Source: Bacteroidales bacterium 52_46 (lineage in GTDB: Bacteria; Bacteroidota; Bacteroidia; Bacteroidales; Muribaculaceae). Taken from it: a stretch of DNA of 64,000 bases. The stretch is taken from positions 186,001 to 250,000 of the forward strand of contig MNQK01000001.1 of assembly GCA_001915385.1 (NCBI GenBank), read 5' to 3'. Positions 15,358 to 23,541 of the stretch are shown here, piece after piece. Each line of letters opens with the position of its first letter. The first letter of the stretch is position 1. The position numbers and the translations under genes are program-made. A model generated the notes under the pieces. It was not told the DNA's origin and did no database searches. It saw only the letters and a list, made by a program, of their open reading frames with translations.

Positions 15358-18225
15358 ATGAATTTGAAAACAATCCTCACATTTCTTGTTGTCTGGATTG
15401 GTTGCACGCTCCCGGCAAAGGGCGCGCTACGGCCTGAATTCAGCGACAACAGCAACGAACATTGGTATTATATCGCCTTCATGGCCGGTGAAACCGTATT
15501 TGAAGATGCCGCCACAGGCGGTGAAATCCATACCGCATGGGCCACAAAAAACAATCCGGCTCAATTATGGAAACTTATCGGCACGCCCGAGAATTTTGTC
15601 CTTCAAAGCAAATCAGGCCACTTCGCCCGCTTCGACGGCAAACTGAAATCTACCGACGACCGCTCTGCGGCATCACCGCTTGCAATAGTCAACTCCTCCT
15701 CATACCATTTTCCCGATGCCTGGGAAATAGAACTGGTCGGCAGCAACGGCGACCGTAAATATTTCAACCAGTGGGGCATGTGCGGACCAGGTGCTACCAT
15801 CGGCCTGTACGGCAGAAATGACCGCAACAATCCGGTGATATTCATCAATCCCGAAGATATAGTGCAGCAGGCACCGGTGCCGACTGTCAAAGAATTCAAC
15901 ACCGTGGCGGCAACTGATTATATCCCCGTCCACCGCAACACACTATGGTACACCACGCCTGTCACTGCGGCCACCGTCGGCGACCCGTGGACCGAATATG
16001 CCCTTCCTATCGGCAACGGCGAATTCGGCGCAATGATTTTCGGAGGCATCGCATGCGACCGTGTGCAGTTCAACGACAAATCGCTCTGGAGCGGCTCCCC
16101 CACCATGCGCGGCACCTATCTCAGCTTCGGAAACCTCTACATCGAAGATATTTCCGGCAATTTCGGTTATTCCGCCGATAAAGCCGCCACCGGATATGTG
16201 CGCAACCTCGACCTCTCCGAGGGAAAGGCTAACGTCACCTACACCACGGCCGACGGTAATATCACCTACACACGCGAATATATCGCCAGCTACCCCGACA
16301 AATCGGTCGCCGTGCACATCGCGGCATCGAAACCGGGGCAGGTAAGCCTCCGCATCAGCCTTTTCAACGACATAAAGAAATCGATAGTAAAACCTGTCTA
16401 TAAAGATGGCGAAATATCATTTGACGGCGACCTCGACCTTGTAAGTTTCGCCGCCCGCGTCAAACCGACAGCCAAAGGTGGCACCATCACCACCAACAAT
16501 GACAACATCGAAATCAAGGACGCCGACGAAGTCACCATCGTGCTCGCCGGCGCCACCAACTTCGACCAGCACTCCCCCTCCTACACCTCCGACAAAGCGC
16601 GCCTCATGCCTATGGTCGACAAACGTGCGCGCTCAGCCGCGTCAAAAGGATGGAAGAAGCTCCTCGAACGCCACACCGCCGACTATACCGCACTATACAA
16701 CCGCGCCGAGCTGAAAATAGACAACGCGGCCAACACCCTCACCACCGAGGAGATGATCAAGGCTTACAACAGCGGAAACAACGTGAACGCGCCCACATCA
16801 TTGATGCTTGAGGAACTCTACTACTCCTACGGACGCTACCTGCTCATCGCCGCTTCCCGAGGCATGGATACACCGTCAAACCTGCAAGGCATCTGGAACC
16901 AGTCCGACAATCCGGCATGGCAGTCCGACATACACTCCGACATCAACGTACAGATGAATTACTGGCCGGCCGAAGCCAACAACCTGTCGGAAACCCATCT
17001 CCCCTACCTCAACTACGTGCACAGCATGGCGCTCGAGCACGAGGAATGGCCCGAATACGCCCGCCGCGCCGGTGCTACAAAAGGCTGGACCTGCTACACC
17101 CAGAACAACATATTCGGACACTCAGACTATGCCGAAAACTATGTCATCGCCAATGCATGGTACACCAGCCACCTGTGGCAGCATTACCAGTTCACACTCG
17201 ACCGACAGTTCCTCAAAGAGAAAGCATTCCCGACAATGCTCAGCACCACCGGATTCTGGCTCGAACGTCTTGTCAAGGACAGCGACGGCACATGGGTAGC
17301 CCCCGACGAATGGTCGCCCGAACACGGTCCCGGCCGCGAACATGGCACCGCACATGCCCAGCAGCTCATCTCCGACCTTTTTGCCTCTACCCTCGAAGCA
17401 ATCGATATTTTAGGCAAAGATGCCGGCGTCACCCAAGAATTTATCGGCGCCCTCAAAGATAAATATGCCCACCTCGACCGCGGCCTCGCCATCGAGACCT
17501 ACAACGGCGAATGGGGCGAGCACCTTATACCGGCCGGCACACCGATACTCCGCGAATGGAAGACAAGCCCGTTCACTGTCGGACAAAACGAGCACCGCCA
17601 TCAGTCGCACCTCATGGCGCTCTATCCCCTCAGCGATATTACCCCTGAAAGCGAATACTTCCAGGCCGCCGTCAATTCGCTGAAACTGCGCGGCGACCAC
17701 ACTACCGGCTGGTCACTTGCATGGCGCCTGTGCCTCTGGGCACGTGCGCTCGACGGCAACCACGCCCACGAGACAATCCGCAAAGCGCTCCGCCATTCCG
17801 AAAGCTACGGCCTGACGTATGAGACAGCCGGCGTCTACTACAACCTGTTCGACTCCCACTCCCCCTTCCAGATTGACGGCAACTACGGATATACAGCCGG
17901 TGTCAGCGAGATGCTCCTTCAAAGCCACGGCGGCACAATACGCCTGCTGCCTGCACTCCCCTCATGCTGGGCAAAAGGCTCGATGCGCGGACTCAAGGCA
18001 CGCGGCAACTTTGAAGTAGACCAGCACTGGAGCGACGGCCGGCTTGACGCCTGCACAATCCGCTCCCTCTCGGGCAACGAAGTAAAAGTAGCCTACAAAG
18101 ACATAGCAAACGCCACCATAACCGACCACAAAGGCCGCCCCGTCAAAATCAAATCCTCCACCAACAACACCGTCACCTTCGATACCCAAAAAGGCGCTTC
18201 CTACACCATCGCCTTCCCCCGCTGA
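15358..18225 (+). CDS. GH95 alpha-L-fucosidase-type enzyme with N-terminal lectin-like domain
   Basis: A 955-residue secreted protein with a signal peptide ending near 'LPAKGA'. Residues 25-170 form an extra N-terminal domain resembling a ricin-type beta-trefoil ('NNPAQLWKLIG', 'NFVLQSKSGHFARFDG'). The GH95 part starts near 'DPWTEYALPIGNGEFGAMIFGG'. Catalytic-region motifs are present: 'NLQGIWNQSDNPAWQSDIH' and 'INVQMNYWPAE' near residue 510, 'APDEWSPEHGPGREHGTA' near 648, and 'QIDGNYGYTAG' near 838. GH95 enzymes release alpha-1,2-fucose (or galactose) from host or plant glycans, consistent with a mucin-using gut bacterium. The last 80 codons are repeated downstream at 19451-19692. Confidence 0.9.
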   Translation: MNLKTILTFLVVWIGCTLPAKGALRPEFSDNSNEHWYYIAFMAGETVFEDAATGGEIHTAWATKNNPAQLWKLIGTPENFVLQSKSGHFARFDGKLKSTDDRSAASPLAIVNSSSYHFPDAWEIELVGSNGDRKYFNQWGMCGPGATIGLYGRNDRNNPVIFINPEDIVQQAPVPTVKEFNTVAATDYIPVHRNTLWYTTPVTAATVGDPWTEYALPIGNGEFGAMIFGGIACDRVQFNDKSLWSGSPTMRGTYLSFGNLYIEDISGNFGYSADKAATGYVRNLDLSEGKANVTYTTADGNITYTREYIASYPDKSVAVHIAASKPGQVSLRISLFNDIKKSIVKPVYKDGEISFDGDLDLVSFAARVKPTAKGGTITTNNDNIEIKDADEVTIVLAGATNFDQHSPSYTSDKARLMPMVDKRARSAASKGWKKLLERHTADYTALYNRAELKIDNAANTLTTEEMIKAYNSGNNVNAPTSLMLEELYYSYGRYLLIAASRGMDTPSNLQGIWNQSDNPAWQSDIHSDINVQMNYWPAEANNLSETHLPYLNYVHSMALEHEEWPEYARRAGATKGWTCYTQNNIFGHSDYAENYVIANAWYTSHLWQHYQFTLDRQFLKEKAFPTMLSTTGFWLERLVKDSDGTWVAPDEWSPEHGPGREHGTAHAQQLISDLFASTLEAIDILGKDAGVTQEFIGALKDKYAHLDRGLAIETYNGEWGEHLIPAGTPILREWKTSPFTVGQNEHRHQSHLMALYPLSDITPESEYFQAAVNSLKLRGDHTTGWSLAWRLCLWARALDGNHAHETIRKALRHSESYGLTYETAGVYYNLFDSHSPFQIDGNYGYTAGVSEMLLQSHGGTIRLLPALPSCWAKGSMRGLKARGNFEVDQHWSDGRLDACTIRSLSGNEVKVAYKDIANATITDHKGRPVKIKSSTNNTVTFDTQKGASYTIAFPR

Positions 18226-18267
18226 TGCAATAAGTGTTATACTCTTATATTCTGTGATGAGAGGGGC

Positions 18268-18376
18268 TGCAAAACTATACTTTCCGCGGTTGAAAACCAC
18301 GGCTACTACACTGCTGACTGTCAGCTTGCTCTGCTTAGTAGCTGCGGTTTTCAACCGCGGAAAGTATAGTTTTGCA
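18268..18376. repeat. Dispersed palindromic element, copy 1
   Basis: Two 41-base arms (18268-18308 and 18336-18376) are reverse complements at 39 of 41 positions, with a 27-base loop. Each arm contains an inner CCGCGGTTGAAAACC palindrome. The inner half and the loop (GCTACTACA...CTGAC..TCAGC) match a second, shorter copy at 52225-52296, so this is a repeated element. It lies just downstream of the GH95 stop codon. Confidence 0.8.
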
Positions 18377-18560
18377 ACACCCTCGTTACTGGCAAAATTC
18401 AGCAGAAAATTCTTTTTGATAGTCCACTTTCCACAAGACTATATCCCTCCTATTCAGTCACCCGATGTCTCAACGATTGCATCGGGATGCTCCCACATGC
18501 TCACGCTACTTCGTGGTCTGCAAGGATAAGTCCGACGTATCGTAAAAAAATTCGCCACAC
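18377..18560. other. Intergenic spacer before the toxin-antitoxin pair
   Basis: About 185 bases with no reading frame I can support. A weak hairpin (CCCGAT at 18461 with ATCGGG at 18481) is visible. Nothing else was recognised. Confidence 0.3.
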
Positions 18561-18595
18561 TTTTACATTTATGTAAAACATTTTTCGTAAATTTG
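18561..18595 (+). promoter_or_regulatory. Promoter/operator of the toxin-antitoxin pair
   Basis: A -7 box TAAATTTG (18588-18595) is preceded by a perfect palindrome with 8-base arms and a 2-base centre (TTTTACATTTATGTAAAA, 18561-18578), located where the -33 element should be. This fits repression by the XRE antitoxin encoded downstream. Confidence 0.6.
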
Positions 18596-18621
18596 CGTTA
18601 TAAATACAACCGCAAAAGATT

Positions 18622-19092
18622 ATGAGCGAAGTAGAACTACTCTTAATAAACAGTAGCGATAGCTGCACGATGTACACAATTCAGTTCCTTTCTGATGATA
18701 AAAGCGAATTTGAAAAATTCATTACCAAATTCCGACATGACGCTGAACTGAATCCTGACTTTCAGGCAATAATGAGGTTTGTTGAACAGATTCTCTCCAA
18801 CGGTGCTCTGGAGCGGTACTTCCGCAGAGAGGGTAAGATGAACGACTCAGTTGTTGCACTGCCAGTTTTGAAATCAAAACTTCGCTTGTATTGCCTGCGG
18901 CTTACCGACAAAATTCTTGTCCTCGGCAATGGAGATGTAAAGAACAGCCGAACATACGAAGAAAACGATACATTGCAGGGGTACGTAATGGACTTACAGA
19001 AATTTGAGCGTCTGCTCAGACAAGAAGTGCGTTCAGGCAATGTGGAAATTACCGAAAAAGAAATTATAACCGATAAAACATTTGACTTATGA
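18622..19092 (+). CDS. RelE/ParE-superfamily toxin (HigB-type order)
   Basis: A protein of 156 residues from the first ATG; an internal ATG at 18670 ('MYTIQF') would give 140. The core 'LPVLKSKLRLYCLRLTDKIL' followed by 'VLGNGDVKNSRTYEEN' is typical of RelE/ParE-like toxins, which usually cut mRNA on ribosomes. The family call is from this motif and from the neighbour, not from a full catalytic signature. It overlaps the downstream XRE antitoxin by 4 bases (ATGA), the toxin-first order of higBA. The predicted transcription start lies about 20 bases before the ATG at 18622, so either start is possible. Confidence 0.75.
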   Translation: MSEVELLLINSSDSCTMYTIQFLSDDKSEFEKFITKFRHDAELNPDFQAIMRFVEQILSNGALERYFRREGKMNDSVVALPVLKSKLRLYCLRLTDKILVLGNGDVKNSRTYEENDTLQGYVMDLQKFERLLRQEVRSGNVEITEKEIITDKTFDL

Positions 19093-19355
19093 GGACAGTT
19101 AACATTTCTTTAAAAGAAATTTTCAATGAGATTCCTCAGGAGAAACGTGAGGAAACTAGACTCTCTTTTGCTATTTCTAACAGACTGGACGCGCTTATGC
19201 ATGAAAAGGGATTAAATAAAAAGCAGTTTGCCGAAGCCCTTGGTAAACGGCCCAATGAAATAACGCGTTGGCTGAGCGGCGAGCATAATTTCACGATCTC
19301 TACCCTCGCCATGCTTTCCACCTTCTTCGAACAGCCCATAATCACTGTCAGCTAA
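19089..19355 (+). CDS. XRE-family antitoxin (HigA-like)
   Basis: An 88-residue protein with a helix-turn-helix in the second half ('LNKKQFAEALGKRPNEITRW' then 'LSGEHNFTISTLAMLSTFF'). The N-terminal 35 residues are a short helical extension that could wrap the toxin. The overlap with the toxin gene implies coupled translation. It is predicted to neutralise the toxin and to bind the palindrome at 18561-18578. Confidence 0.85.
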   Translation: MRTVNISLKEIFNEIPQEKREETRLSFAISNRLDALMHEKGLNKKQFAEALGKRPNEITRWLSGEHNFTISTLAMLSTFFEQPIITVS

Positions 19356-19450
19356 GCATTCTATAAAATACCTTAAATATTTACCGCCATTGCCGTTTTT
19401 CCAATAATTATCTCCTCATGCACTGAGAATTCAGAGGTTAAGAAACAGCT

Positions 19451-19692
19451 TGCGCATACTTAAGGCACGCGGCAACTTTGAAGTAGACCAGCACTGGAGC
19501 GACGGACAGCTTGATGCCTGCACAATCCGCTCACTCTCAGGCAACGAAGTAAAAATAGCCTACAAAGACATAGCCAACGCTACCATAACCGACCACAAAG
19601 GCCGCCCCGTCAAAATCAAATCCTCCTCCAACGACACCGTAACCTTCGACACAAAAAAAGGCACCTCCTACACCATCGCCTTCCCCCGCTAA
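19451..19692 (+). pseudogene. Second copy of the GH95 3' end
   Basis: This stretch repeats the last 80 or so codons of the GH95 gene at a constant offset of 1467 bases, down to the stop codon. About six residues differ over 77, plus synonymous changes, so it is not a perfect recent duplicate. It has no start signal or signal peptide and is a fragment. The toxin-antitoxin pair and a palindromic element lie exactly between the two copies, suggesting that the cassette came in with its own version of the GH95 3' end, or that a tandem paralogue was mostly deleted. Confidence 0.85.
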
Positions 19693-19744
19693 CGAACAGT
19701 ATTCGAAAAACAATAGCTATACCGTAAGGTGTGTAATAATGAAC

Positions 19745-19782
19745 TGCACCCCAAAAGTTTTATATCCAACTTTTGGGGTGCA
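19745..19782. terminator. Terminator-like perfect hairpin
   Basis: Perfect 15-base arms (19745-19759 and 19768-19782) with an 8-base loop, followed by a T-rich stretch on the plus strand. The repeat (TGCACCCCAAAAGTT) lies within 'GTGTAATAATGAACTGCACC', which recalls insertion-sequence ends, so an IS relic is an alternative. It separates the GH95 fragment from the convergent RhuM-Doc gene. Confidence 0.6.
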
Positions 19783-19894
19783 TTGTATTTTTTACTTTAA
19801 ATAGAACGCGAAATATCTCGTTTTATTTCGGACAAACAATTTAGGCATATAGCCAAACTATTCGGCAAATAAAGATATGTGGACTAATAATCAA

Positions 19895-20890
19895 TCAGTT
19901 ATTCTTATTGATGAGATTGACTATGACTTTCACCATTGTATCCTTCTCCTCGGTGCGGCTTTCGGCTATCATCAGTGTAAGGGCGACAAGGGTATTGTCG
20001 GCGATACGTTTTGAGCCGTCCTCATTATAAAGAATGCCGTTACCATTGAGAAACCACAAGAACAACGTCACGGCAATGCGTTTGTTGCCGTCACTGAAAG
20101 AGTGATTTTTTGTAACAAGGTACAAAAGCATAGCCGCTTTCTCTTCAACTGAAGGGTAGAGATCAACGCCTCCAAAGGTTTGATATATCTGTCCAATCGA
20201 ACTTTTGAATGAATCATCTTTTTCATTTCCAAAAAGAGTACTTCCGCCAAATTTCGCATGAAGTTCGCGTATCACCTCCATCGCATTCTCGTATGTTGCA
20301 CGAAACGCTTCGTTGCCGGTGGTATCCTCAATCTTCAACTCTTGATAGTCATAACGATCCAACGTATCGAGCGCGTAGGTATAATCTACCACAACATCAA
20401 GCAACGAGCGACTATCCTCCGTTAGTTTTTCCTGATTCCGAATAGTACGCCCTAAAACTTTTACCAATTGGCTCAGTTCATCATACTTCTTTTCAGCAAC
20501 ACGCTCATTGATAGCGTATCCCTGCAAAAGATATTGTTTTAATATCTTATTAGCCCATATGCGGAATGCGGTCGCATTTTTTGAATTTACACGATAACCG
20601 ACTGAAAGTATTGCATCCAGATTATAATGATCTACGACTTCTATGGTCGAACCACGAAAACCACGATTCACGACTGTTTCCATTTTGGAAATAGTCGCAC
20701 TCCGTTTCAATTCGCCAGACTCAAATATATTTTTCAAATGCTTTGAAATGGCAGGTACTTTAGTGCCAAACAGTTCTGCAATCTGACGCTGTGTAAGCCA
20801 GATTGTATCACCATGCACAGTTACATCCAATCTGGTTTCTCCATCAGGAGCATTATATATCACAAGTTTTGTTTCGTTGTTCATTTCCAT
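19895..20890 (-). CDS. RhuM-Doc (Fic superfamily) fusion protein
   Basis: A 331-residue protein. The N-terminal half is a RhuM domain ('DTIWLTQRQIAELFGTKVPA', 'DHYNLDAILSVGYRVNS'), seen in Salmonella RhuM and in many mobile islands. The C-terminal half is Fic/Doc-like, with 'NHSFSDGNKRIAVTLFLWFL' near residue 263. The active loop ends in N-K-R as in phage P1 Doc, a kinase of EF-Tu, rather than G-N-G-R as in AMPylating Fic enzymes. No separate Phd-type antitoxin gene is adjacent; the RhuM half may regulate the enzyme or bind DNA. The gene is AT-rich and sits alone. A toxin or defence role is inferred. Confidence 0.85.
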   Translation of the reverse strand: MEMNNETKLVIYNAPDGETRLDVTVHGDTIWLTQRQIAELFGTKVPAISKHLKNIFESGELKRSATISKMETVVNRGFRGSTIEVVDHYNLDAILSVGYRVNSKNATAFRIWANKILKQYLLQGYAINERVAEKKYDELSQLVKVLGRTIRNQEKLTEDSRSLLDVVVDYTYALDTLDRYDYQELKIEDTTGNEAFRATYENAMEVIRELHAKFGGSTLFGNEKDDSFKSSIGQIYQTFGGVDLYPSVEEKAAMLLYLVTKNHSFSDGNKRIAVTLFLWFLNGNGILYNEDGSKRIADNTLVALTLMIAESRTEEKDTMVKVIVNLINKNN

Positions 20891-20955
20891 AACACAAAAT
20901 TAATAAAATTACCATCATATTGAAGGAAATTTGATAGCTATAATACCATAAGCTA

Positions 20956-20990
20956 TATAATCATAATAATATAATCATAATAATATAATC
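20956..20990. repeat. 14-bp AT-rich tandem repeat
   Basis: Two and a half copies of a 14-base unit (TATAATCATAATAA), upstream of the RhuM-Doc gene. It could affect that gene's promoter. Copy number is likely to vary between strains. Confidence 0.7.
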
Positions 20991-21082
20991 AACGATGAAA
21001 CTGTCAACAAGCCGAAGTTAGGCAGCCTCGTTACTTTTCCTGACTTTGACACTTTTCTAGATTATATTTATAGAATATATTG

Positions 21083-21251
21083 ATTAATCTATAAAATCCC
21101 CAAAATTGGCGTAATATATTGCTTTTATGCATAAAATCAAACAACTAAAAATCGCATATTATTCCAAAGGTGAAATAGGCTTGTATAATTCTCTACTGTA
21201 TATCAGATGCTTATAAGATATTACGCTTTTTTGGTGAATTTATAGATTAAT
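21083..21251. mobile_element. MITE-like element with 34-35 bp terminal inverted repeats
   Basis: Two similar arms, 21083-21117 and 21218-21251, are inverted copies beginning with ATTAATCTATAAA and ending with GCGTAATAT, with a few mismatches in the middle. They enclose 100 bases that include a 29-codon frame starting at ATG 21127. No clear target duplication was found. It fits a non-autonomous transposable element; a control element for the flanking genes is an alternative. The rest of the 20891-21368 gap is AT-rich and otherwise empty. Confidence 0.6.
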
Positions 21252-21368
21252 AGGGCTAAAGTTTTTTTATGTTGTGTTCTTGGGTGACCCACCGTTAATT
21301 TTTGTATATAAGACGCCGTATCCAAACTCCATCGAAATCAAGAAATATGATATTCATCTATTTGCGTC

Positions 21369-22679
21369 CTATTTGAAGAACAATGATAGGGTTGCACCAT
21401 AATAACGGAATCCTTTCTCAGTCAATTGGAGTCTATCATCTTTAATGGTTGCTAAATCTTCCACAATAATGAAGTCTATCACGTTCTGATAATTAGAATA
21501 AAAATTCGCTCCGAATAAATCTTTGGCTACTGAAAGTGAGAATCCGCCGGAATACCCAGATATGGCTATGAATTTACTCAACAATTCTTGTCGAGGTAAT
21601 TTATAATGTTGAAGCGACTCATAGGAATAATTATTATTTTGAAGCCATTCTTTGCTTACCAGCTTGCCGAATGTTTGATTCTTCCCCTGATTATAAGAAA
21701 CACCAAAGTAAGACATGCTTTGTGCTGAAATGCCGAAACCCTTATACTGCCAGCCGTCAAACATACGATGACGGAGATATGATGACAATCCACAATCATC
21801 AGGGAGTTTGCTGAATGTATTCCGTCCAAATTTGCTATAGTATCCAAGATTAGTAAGCCCTGCATATAGCTCACAATACTGTTGGAAACATAGTTCTGGA
21901 TTGATTCTATAACTACCTTTTATTTGATTAGTCCGAAACTCATAGATTGTTACTTGCTCAGGGCTGAGTTCGCGAATAATTGTAAGTTCCTGTTGGACAG
22001 ACTCTATGGATTGCCCGGGCAATCCATACATTAAGTCAAGGTTAATCTTCTCGATACCGAGATTGTGCCAGTAAACCATCGCCTCACGCATTTCTTTTAG
22101 AGAAATTATATTGCGATGAAGTGGTTTCAGTACATCATTTGAGGTTGATTGAACGCCTAATGATAGACGTTTTATTCCCGCTCGAGCGATATAATAGCTC
22201 CGAAGACTACCCCAGTAATCATCTACTAATGTATTAAATGATCCTTCAATACTCGGTTCAAAATCTGCCGTCATCTTCTTGTCTGAAATAAATTCACTCA
22301 ACCAGCTAATAAATCCCGCAAAAATACCCGCATTAACTGATGTCGGAGTGCCACCGCCAATATCCAATCCATAAATTTCGATATTAGGATAACGCCCTAC
22401 AAAACATTCAATATCAGATATGAGCGCATTAAAATAGTACCGTTGCATTTCTTTTGAAGGGACACACATTTTAGTGTACTCGCAAAAAGAACAGATCTGT
22501 TTGCAAAACGGGATATGAATATAGAACGCTATAGGCTTGGAGGGGTCAAAAGGCAATGACCCCTGAGTCGAGTATTTAGCCCAATCATCAGGCGACAGAG
22601 GATAGGAGGTGTTGAACAACGGATTGTTCCTCCGTTGTTCAAATAGATGCTGTATGTCAGTATATGATGTTGTCATCAT
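21369..22679 (-). CDS. HemW/HemN-like radical SAM protein
   Basis: A 436-residue protein of the HemW-like radical SAM group. The [4Fe-4S] motif is C59-x3-C63-x2-C66 ('FCKQICSFC'), followed by 'DIGGGTPTS' and 'RAGIKRLSLGVQSTSNDVL', and 'KINLDLMYGLPGQSIESV', all typical of HemN/HemW. The C-terminal part is the HemN-like winged domain ('YKGFGISAQSM', 'LQLTEKGFRYYG'). HemW proteins carry haem, whereas HemN decarboxylates coproporphyrinogen; HemW-like relatives do other radical chemistry. As third gene of an operon with an FtsZ-like fusion and another radical SAM protein, overlapping the gene before it by 23 bases, it is unlikely to be the housekeeping HemW. Confidence 0.85.
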   Translation of the reverse strand: MMTTSYTDIQHLFEQRRNNPLFNTSYPLSPDDWAKYSTQGSLPFDPSKPIAFYIHIPFCKQICSFCEYTKMCVPSKEMQRYYFNALISDIECFVGRYPNIEIYGLDIGGGTPTSVNAGIFAGFISWLSEFISDKKMTADFEPSIEGSFNTLVDDYWGSLRSYYIARAGIKRLSLGVQSTSNDVLKPLHRNIISLKEMREAMVYWHNLGIEKINLDLMYGLPGQSIESVQQELTIIRELSPEQVTIYEFRTNQIKGSYRINPELCFQQYCELYAGLTNLGYYSKFGRNTFSKLPDDCGLSSYLRHRMFDGWQYKGFGISAQSMSYFGVSYNQGKNQTFGKLVSKEWLQNNNYSYESLQHYKLPRQELLSKFIAISGYSGGFSLSVAKDLFGANFYSNYQNVIDFIIVEDLATIKDDRLQLTEKGFRYYGATLSLFFK

Positions 22680-23541
22680 GAAATCCTTGTCTTAAATATT
22701 GTCCGTCATACATTAGAGAAGATTCGCAATAGTTCGGATTGGCATAGTTCCGCATATATACCTCTAAGATCTTGCCTTTGTGATTATATAGATAGTTGCT
22801 ACATTTACAGTCGGCACCTCGATTGCGTGATTCTGTAAAATAAAGATGGGGTATAGCCTCGAAATTTATCTCATTGAAATCGACATAGTGCTCACGACAG
22901 TAATCATTCACTTTCATCAGAGACACAAAACCAAGGCGTGGCAATCCAAGTGAGATTGCACACTGAAGCATCTTTTCGACCTCGGTGTCACTGTCGATGT
23001 ATCCCCGTATCAAATTACAACTCGCATTGACTATATTCATATTTACTACATTAAATGAAAATGCGCCGTCAGGAATTTGGGAGCCATATATCTCAGACAA
23101 TATATTTTTGTCATAGTGGTGTAGCGACATGGAGATAGAATTCCAGCGAGGGTGGCGCATCAATGTTTGAGATGTTGGGAGTAGACCGTTGGTATTTAAG
23201 TGAAAATGAATATCCTTATATCTCGTTGTAGATGCCTGCGCAAGAATCTGATTGACAACTTCCGGTACTATCGCAGGTTCTCCACCTGTTATATTGACGC
23301 GATTGACTAAAATCTTTTTTGCTTGCAATTCATCAATGATACGCCATAACTTGCTATGGTCAAACTCAGCTTTTATCACATTGCATCTTGCATTGGAACA
23401 AAAGGCACATCGAGCGTTACATCCATTTGTAACCTTGACAAAAAGATTGACCGATGGTGGTATCACGACAGCAGGTTGAGCCCCATATCTACAACCTGCG
23501 CTTTTGATAGATATAATCTTGTCAAACAATCTTATCTCCAT
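22657..23541 (-). CDS. MoaA/QueE-like radical SAM protein
   Basis: A 294-residue radical SAM protein with C41-x3-C45-x2-C48 ('CNARCAFC'), the SAM-binding 'NITGGEPAIVPE', and 'FHLNTNGLLP' and 'ISMSLHHYDKNIL' as in MoaA- or QueE-type proteins. Additional cysteines near the C-terminus ('DCKCSNYLY', 'YCESS') could hold a second cluster or a substrate. The reaction cannot be deduced. Its start codon shares one base with the stop codon of the upstream FtsZ-like gene (TAATG) and its 3' end overlaps the next gene, so the three are a single tightly coupled unit. Confidence 0.85.
   Translation of the reverse strand: MEIRLFDKIISIKSAGCRYGAQPAVVIPPSVNLFVKVTNGCNARCAFCSNARCNVIKAEFDHSKLWRIIDELQAKKILVNRVNITGGEPAIVPEVVNQILAQASTTRYKDIHFHLNTNGLLPTSQTLMRHPRWNSISMSLHHYDKNILSEIYGSQIPDGAFSFNVVNMNIVNASCNLIRGYIDSDTEVEKMLQCAISLGLPRLGFVSLMKVNDYCREHYVDFNEINFEAIPHLYFTESRNRGADCKCSNYLYNHKGKILEVYMRNYANPNYCESSLMYDGQYLRQGFHDDNIIY

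Noticed and set aside
18461..18486. Small hairpin before the toxin-antitoxin pair as an RNA gene
   Set aside because: Only 6-base arms with a long loop; no promoter or terminator supports a transcript.
21083..21251. Invertible promoter of the kind found in Bacteroides
   Set aside because: The arms are imperfect, no invertase gene is adjacent and no clear promoter box lies between them; a MITE-like element fits better.
21369..22679. Third operon gene as the housekeeping haem chaperone HemW
   Set aside because: Its tight coupling to an accessory operon, AT-rich composition and divergence argue against the core HemW role, though the fold is the same.
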